DNA of 60,000 bases. It comes from Diphasiastrum complanatum (Eukaryota > Streptophyta > Lycopodiopsida > Lycopodiales > Lycopodiaceae). Under the pieces are notes generated by a model. The model was not told where the DNA came from, searched no databases, and was given only the letters and a program-made list of their open reading frames with translations. The stretch lies in NCBI GenBank assembly GCA_029204225.1, contig CM055107.1:29601410-29661409 (forward strand), written 5' to 3'. Made by a program: the position numbers and the translations under genes. This document shows positions 56,887 to 60,000 of this stretch, one piece after another; position 1 is the first letter of the stretch; every line of letters begins with the position of its first letter.

Positions 56887-57002
56887 ATCAATTTGATCAG
56901 GGGCGTAGGGCTTCTTAGTCCTGGCTTTAGGTGGATCCTTAGGGGTTCTAGCTGTGTGGCTTGTGGACCTAGAGGATTGTGCTTCATCCGGGGTTTCTTG
57001 AG

Positions 57003-57884
57003 CTATCGTGCAATCGCGAGGGGCTCCACCTCTATAATCTTTTTCATTTTCTCGCGGATATCTTGCTTCCTAGTTGGTTTCACATGCACCGTGTGAACGG
57101 TGTTTTTGTGTGGCTTGGACGCTTGAGGGACTTCGATTAAGATTGCATCATCTGTCACGTAGATAGATTCAGTATCATGTATCTCCCATTCGTATATCGG
57201 TCGTTTGACACGATATAGTTTACTTTGGTCCAGTTTGGCTGCAGCAATGCTAGCCTTAGGCTCTATCTCTCGGACCTTCTCAGGGAGTAGCCGTGGGGGA
57301 ATGGCGTCCATGAAGCGCATAATAGCTACATCTGTAATATTGGCCATGTCGGAGGCAGTATCAAACTCTTGAGAGCGTAAAACACTCTCATCATCGATAT
57401 ACAAGGTTATTGATTCATCATAAGGTAGCCAGGCGACGTGAAGCAAGTCCTTGTTGTGGGGCTAAATGTTAACATAATTGACGTTGAAAATAAGAGTATC
57501 CAAATCAGTTGGTTCAACAGTAGATTCATCGCTATCAGTGTGATGTGTATTGAGTTCACAATGTTCCACATTGACATAATCAATTGTTGCCAAGCTGTGG
57601 CTCCAGTTGATGATATCCGTAGCCTTGATATAGTGGCTCTTCTCTTCGATGTCAGGGTAATTTTCAAGAATGGACTCTGTGGTAGAGGATCCATATTTGG
57701 TGATTCGTGCGGGTTTGATCTTACCAACAGAGTCAATTGAGACTGATGTTTCTCGATTGCCAAATGTAACGTGCTCTCTATTCCAATCGAGCACTACCAA
57801 ATCTAGCGTGAAGCTCAAACCTCCTAGTTCCAGCCTTATGTCTGGTATTAGGCCTAATGGTTTTACCACACTTTGATCTGCCAT
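57003..57884 (-). pseudogene. Gy-3 protease-RT linker and protease end
   Basis: The frame at 57462-57884 holds the protease C-terminal part (LGLIPDIRLELGGLSFTLDL). The frame at 57003-57446 is an acidic linker (YIDDESVLRSQEFDTASDMA) typical of this group, with no catalytic motif. A stop at 57461 and a frame change separate them. Confidence 0.7.
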
Positions 57885-58070
57885 TCAAAGTTGACAGTTC
57901 GGTCGTTTCATGGAAGCTTGAAGACCCCACTCCTTCATCAGGGATGTTGATATTATGTTTACGTCCGATCCGCCATCCAATATTGCCAAGACAACGCAGG
58001 AATGTCCGTAAGTTGTAGGAATGCGTATATTTCCCTTGTCGCTTGTAGGATTAGTCAGATGCAGGGGCAC
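57885..58070 (-). pseudogene. Gy-3 protease active-site part
   Basis: Reads YGHSCVVLAILDGGSDVNII, the DGGS-type active site shared with Gy-1, followed by STSLMKEWGLQASMKR. Confidence 0.8.
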
Positions 58071-58378
58071 CTCAGGGAGGTCTGGTGATTAAATGTTATC
58101 TTCAATTGAGCATAACTCTTTCCGCCACTTTCCGGTGTACTAGAGTACTCCAAATGGAAGGGTAACATTTGCTTGAAGCAAATCTCCCCATATCTCAGTC
58201 CTTCTACGGTTGGGTTATCTGGGGTTTGATCTCTAGGTGTGACTATAGCTGCCTCCTTATTATCAGCTTCATGGATGAACTTTTGATATTTATCTCTCAA
58301 ACAGATTTCCTCGTTGGGGTTAGGATAGATGATTGGTGTGGTTCCGTCACTGGACGGAGCGGGCGGGAGCTTATTGGT
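58071..58378 (-). pseudogene. Gy-3 gag-protease linker
   Basis: The frame at 58055-58300 contains MRDKYQKFIHEADNKEAAIV and AQLKITFNHQ. No domain is recognised. A frame change joins it to gag. Confidence 0.55.
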
Positions 58379-59782
58379 TCATTTTGATGCAGCTTTGCTA
58401 GCTTGCCGGTGTTGGGCTCGCGTCATGGCTCTGATTGGGATTGTCTCTACTTGGATAGAGTTAACAGGAGCCGCAGGACTGGGTCGCTTTGGACAGTCTT
58501 TGATATGGTGCTCTATCCCACAATTTTCACAAAGAGGTGGATATTGTAATTTATCAGGGCAACGAATGCTAGGATGTCGTCCCGCACACACAAAACAGCC
58601 ACGTAAGACTTGCATCGGTTGCGCAGCATATACTATAGGTTGTGTATGATATTGAGGTCGATTGGGGTCGTATCCAGGCTGTGCCATTTCATAAGAGTAA
58701 CTCATCTCTGCTTGATAAACATTGGCATTGGGATCCTCAACATAATAGGTAGCAGGATCGACATAGGCAATATCAACCATGTGAGATTGTACATGTGACG
58801 TAGGCTGATTGACTACAAATGGTTGTTTGGGTTGATAATGAACTGGGCCTGCTGGCCTGGGTTGGTATTGTCCTGGCCTCGGCACAAATGGATTTGGATT
58901 GTAATTTGGTGCAGACTGCTGAGGTCCAGATGGCCTATAAGGGCGATACATAGGTCGTGTCGTGTGTGGGAAATATGTTCTTACGTGTCGGCACTCATTG
59001 GCGGTGTGGTTTTGAGAACAAATAGGACACCAGACATTCTCACGGACTGGAAAAGTTTTTTCGGCGACATCCTTCAATACCTTTTGGAATGCCGAGGTTA
59101 GCTTCTCCATCTAAGCTTGTTGTGCTTTTTGCCAACCCTCCAGGTGGTGAAGGATATCAACCTCACTAGATGAGGACGATCCTTCCACGCGGGAAGTCTC
59201 CTGCTTAACTAGCCCCTTTTCCCTCTTGTCATGAAAGTCATGGTCTTCGTCAGACCCTTCATCTTCTTTACGGATGGCGTCATCCATCGCGTCTTTCAAT
59301 CGCTCGTACGAGTCTACGGGTTTCAATTCTCTCCTAATGGCCTTGGGTGAATTAACTAAAAAAAGTTTGATGGCCATTTTCTCAGTTACGTGATCATCGA
59401 CACACTCTACTTTAAGACGCTTGACACGCTCGATGTAGGTGCGCACAGATTCTTTACTTGGCATCTTGATATGCGTCAATTGGATGAAGGGACTCTGCGT
59501 TAGTTTGGAGGGTTTGAACCGTTTGGTCAGTGCTGCGGTGATGGTCTCCCAAGACGTGTTGTCTGGGTCGTCAAGGTTTAAAAACCACTCTTTTGCGTCG
59601 CCTTGTAAAATCATGGAGAATAAACGTACCTTTTTGGTGTCAGATTCGTCCCCATAGAATTTACAAGTATTGTTGAAATCTTGGAGAAATCGTGTCGGAT
59701 CTGATTCGCCATCGTATTTAAGTGCGTCAATCCGAGGAAGTCTTTTCTCTAACTTGGGCGGTGGATGGGATGGTCCTGCCAT
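58379..59782 (-). pseudogene. Gy-3 gag with one in-frame stop
   Basis: Two collinear halves in the same frame are split by TAG at 59111-59113. The first half (ATG 59782) is the capsid domain: LPRIDALKYDGESDPTRFLQ, FSMILQGDAKEWFLNLDDPD, LTKRFKPSKLTQSPFIQLTH and PKAIRRELKPVDSYERLKDA. The second half has three Cys-rich knuckle-like motifs (CPICSQNHTANEC, CFVCAGRHPSIRC and CENCGIEHHIKDC) separated by a Pro/Gln/Tyr-rich region. The stop fits a CAG to TAG change. Gag forms the particle shell and binds RNA. Confidence 0.9.
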
Positions 59783-60000
59783 GTTGATCTGAATAGATTA
59801 TCACAAGACCAGACAAATGGTTTGGGTGGATGGATGAGGGCAAAGGTCTCTCCCTAGTCTATGGCTTCTATCTAAGTCATGTCTAAGGCCGGTACCCTAC
59901 TAGATATGCCTATGGCTTATTCCAACTAGACGTGACAAGATTATTTTGCCGATGGTTGATGAGTAAATAGCCGAAGTGATGTGATAATAGCTTAGATCGG
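59783..60000 (-). other. Gy-3 leader, start
   Basis: Region upstream of gag. No primer site or LTR yet within the window. Confidence 0.5.

Larger units (their letters stand above)
48880..60000 (-). mobile_element. Gy-3: Ty3/gypsy retrotransposon interrupted by TRG-1, 5' end outside window
   Basis: On the minus strand from the right: gag (59782), zinc knuckles, protease, linker, RT, RNase H and integrase; the integrase is split at 54658/49430 by TRG-1. No 3' LTR is recognised to the left and the 5' LTR is beyond 60000. The proteins are related to Gy-1 and Gy-2 but more distant, and the full capsid part of gag is present. Frames are broken. Confidence 0.88.

Noticed and set aside
56782-57096. 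Plus-strand frames opposite Gy-3 pol and gag (also 58329-58649 and 58823-59101)
   Set aside because: They are antisense to well-recognised RT, linker and gag coding.

Overview
This is nuclear DNA from a plant, almost certainly a seed plant with a large, repeat-rich genome. The evidence is one spliced plant gene with canonical GT..AG introns, an embryophyte-type nepenthesin-like aspartic protease pseudogene, and layer upon layer of plant LTR retrotransposons. A gymnosperm would fit the repeat density, but nothing seen here settles the lineage. There is no sign of a prokaryotic, plasmid or organellar origin.

Layout. (1) 1-8151: a Ty3/gypsy element (here Gy-1, minus strand, tRNA-Asp-type primer site) whose left end lies outside the window. 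It sits inside the 3' LTR of a Ty1/copia element (Co-1, 8152-13586, minus). (2) 13795-15754 and 24653-26200: two halves of a degenerate copia element (Co-2, minus), split by a complete-ended gypsy element (Gy-2, 15755-24647, plus) with paired LTRs and a perfect 5-bp target duplication gatat. (3) 26205-27546: a copia fragment (Co-3) fused to a decayed A1 aspartic protease gene, followed by a three-copy tandem repeat. (4) 28127-33017: AT-rich DNA without a recognisable gene. (5) 33018-40962: the one intact host gene, a five-exon L-galactose dehydrogenase on the minus strand. The exons join in frame to give 320 aa with the aldo-keto reductase catalytic tetrad. Intron 2 holds a 920-bp solo LTR and a CT microsatellite; intron 1 holds a degenerate LTR-like pair and a tandem duplication. 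(6) 41.1-46.0 kb: non-coding DNA rich in short tandem duplications, plus a copia fragment (Co-4). (7) 45998-48720: a scrambled copia element (Co-5) containing a long foldback and an opposite-strand duplicated piece. (8) 48.88-60 kb: a gypsy element (Gy-3, minus) whose integrase is cut by a 5227-bp LTR element (TRG-1, 49431-54657) that carries gag and protease only. TRG-1 has a perfect 5-bp target duplication agtgt, an initiator-Met-tRNA primer site and a leader with five phased hairpin-like repeats. The solo LTR in the L-galactose dehydrogenase intron belongs to the same family.

The relative order of events can be read from the nesting: Co-1 before Gy-1, Co-2 before Gy-2, Gy-3 before TRG-1. 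Nearly all retroelement reading frames are broken. The observations most worth following are the dense two-orientation GGCGAAGGTT motif array in the leaders of both tRNA-Asp-primed gypsy elements, and the gag-only TRG-1 family with its structured leader and its footprint in a working gene. Most retroelement calls rest on domain motifs read by eye, so coordinates of decayed domains are approximate. LTR ends, primer sites and exon boundaries were placed at base level.
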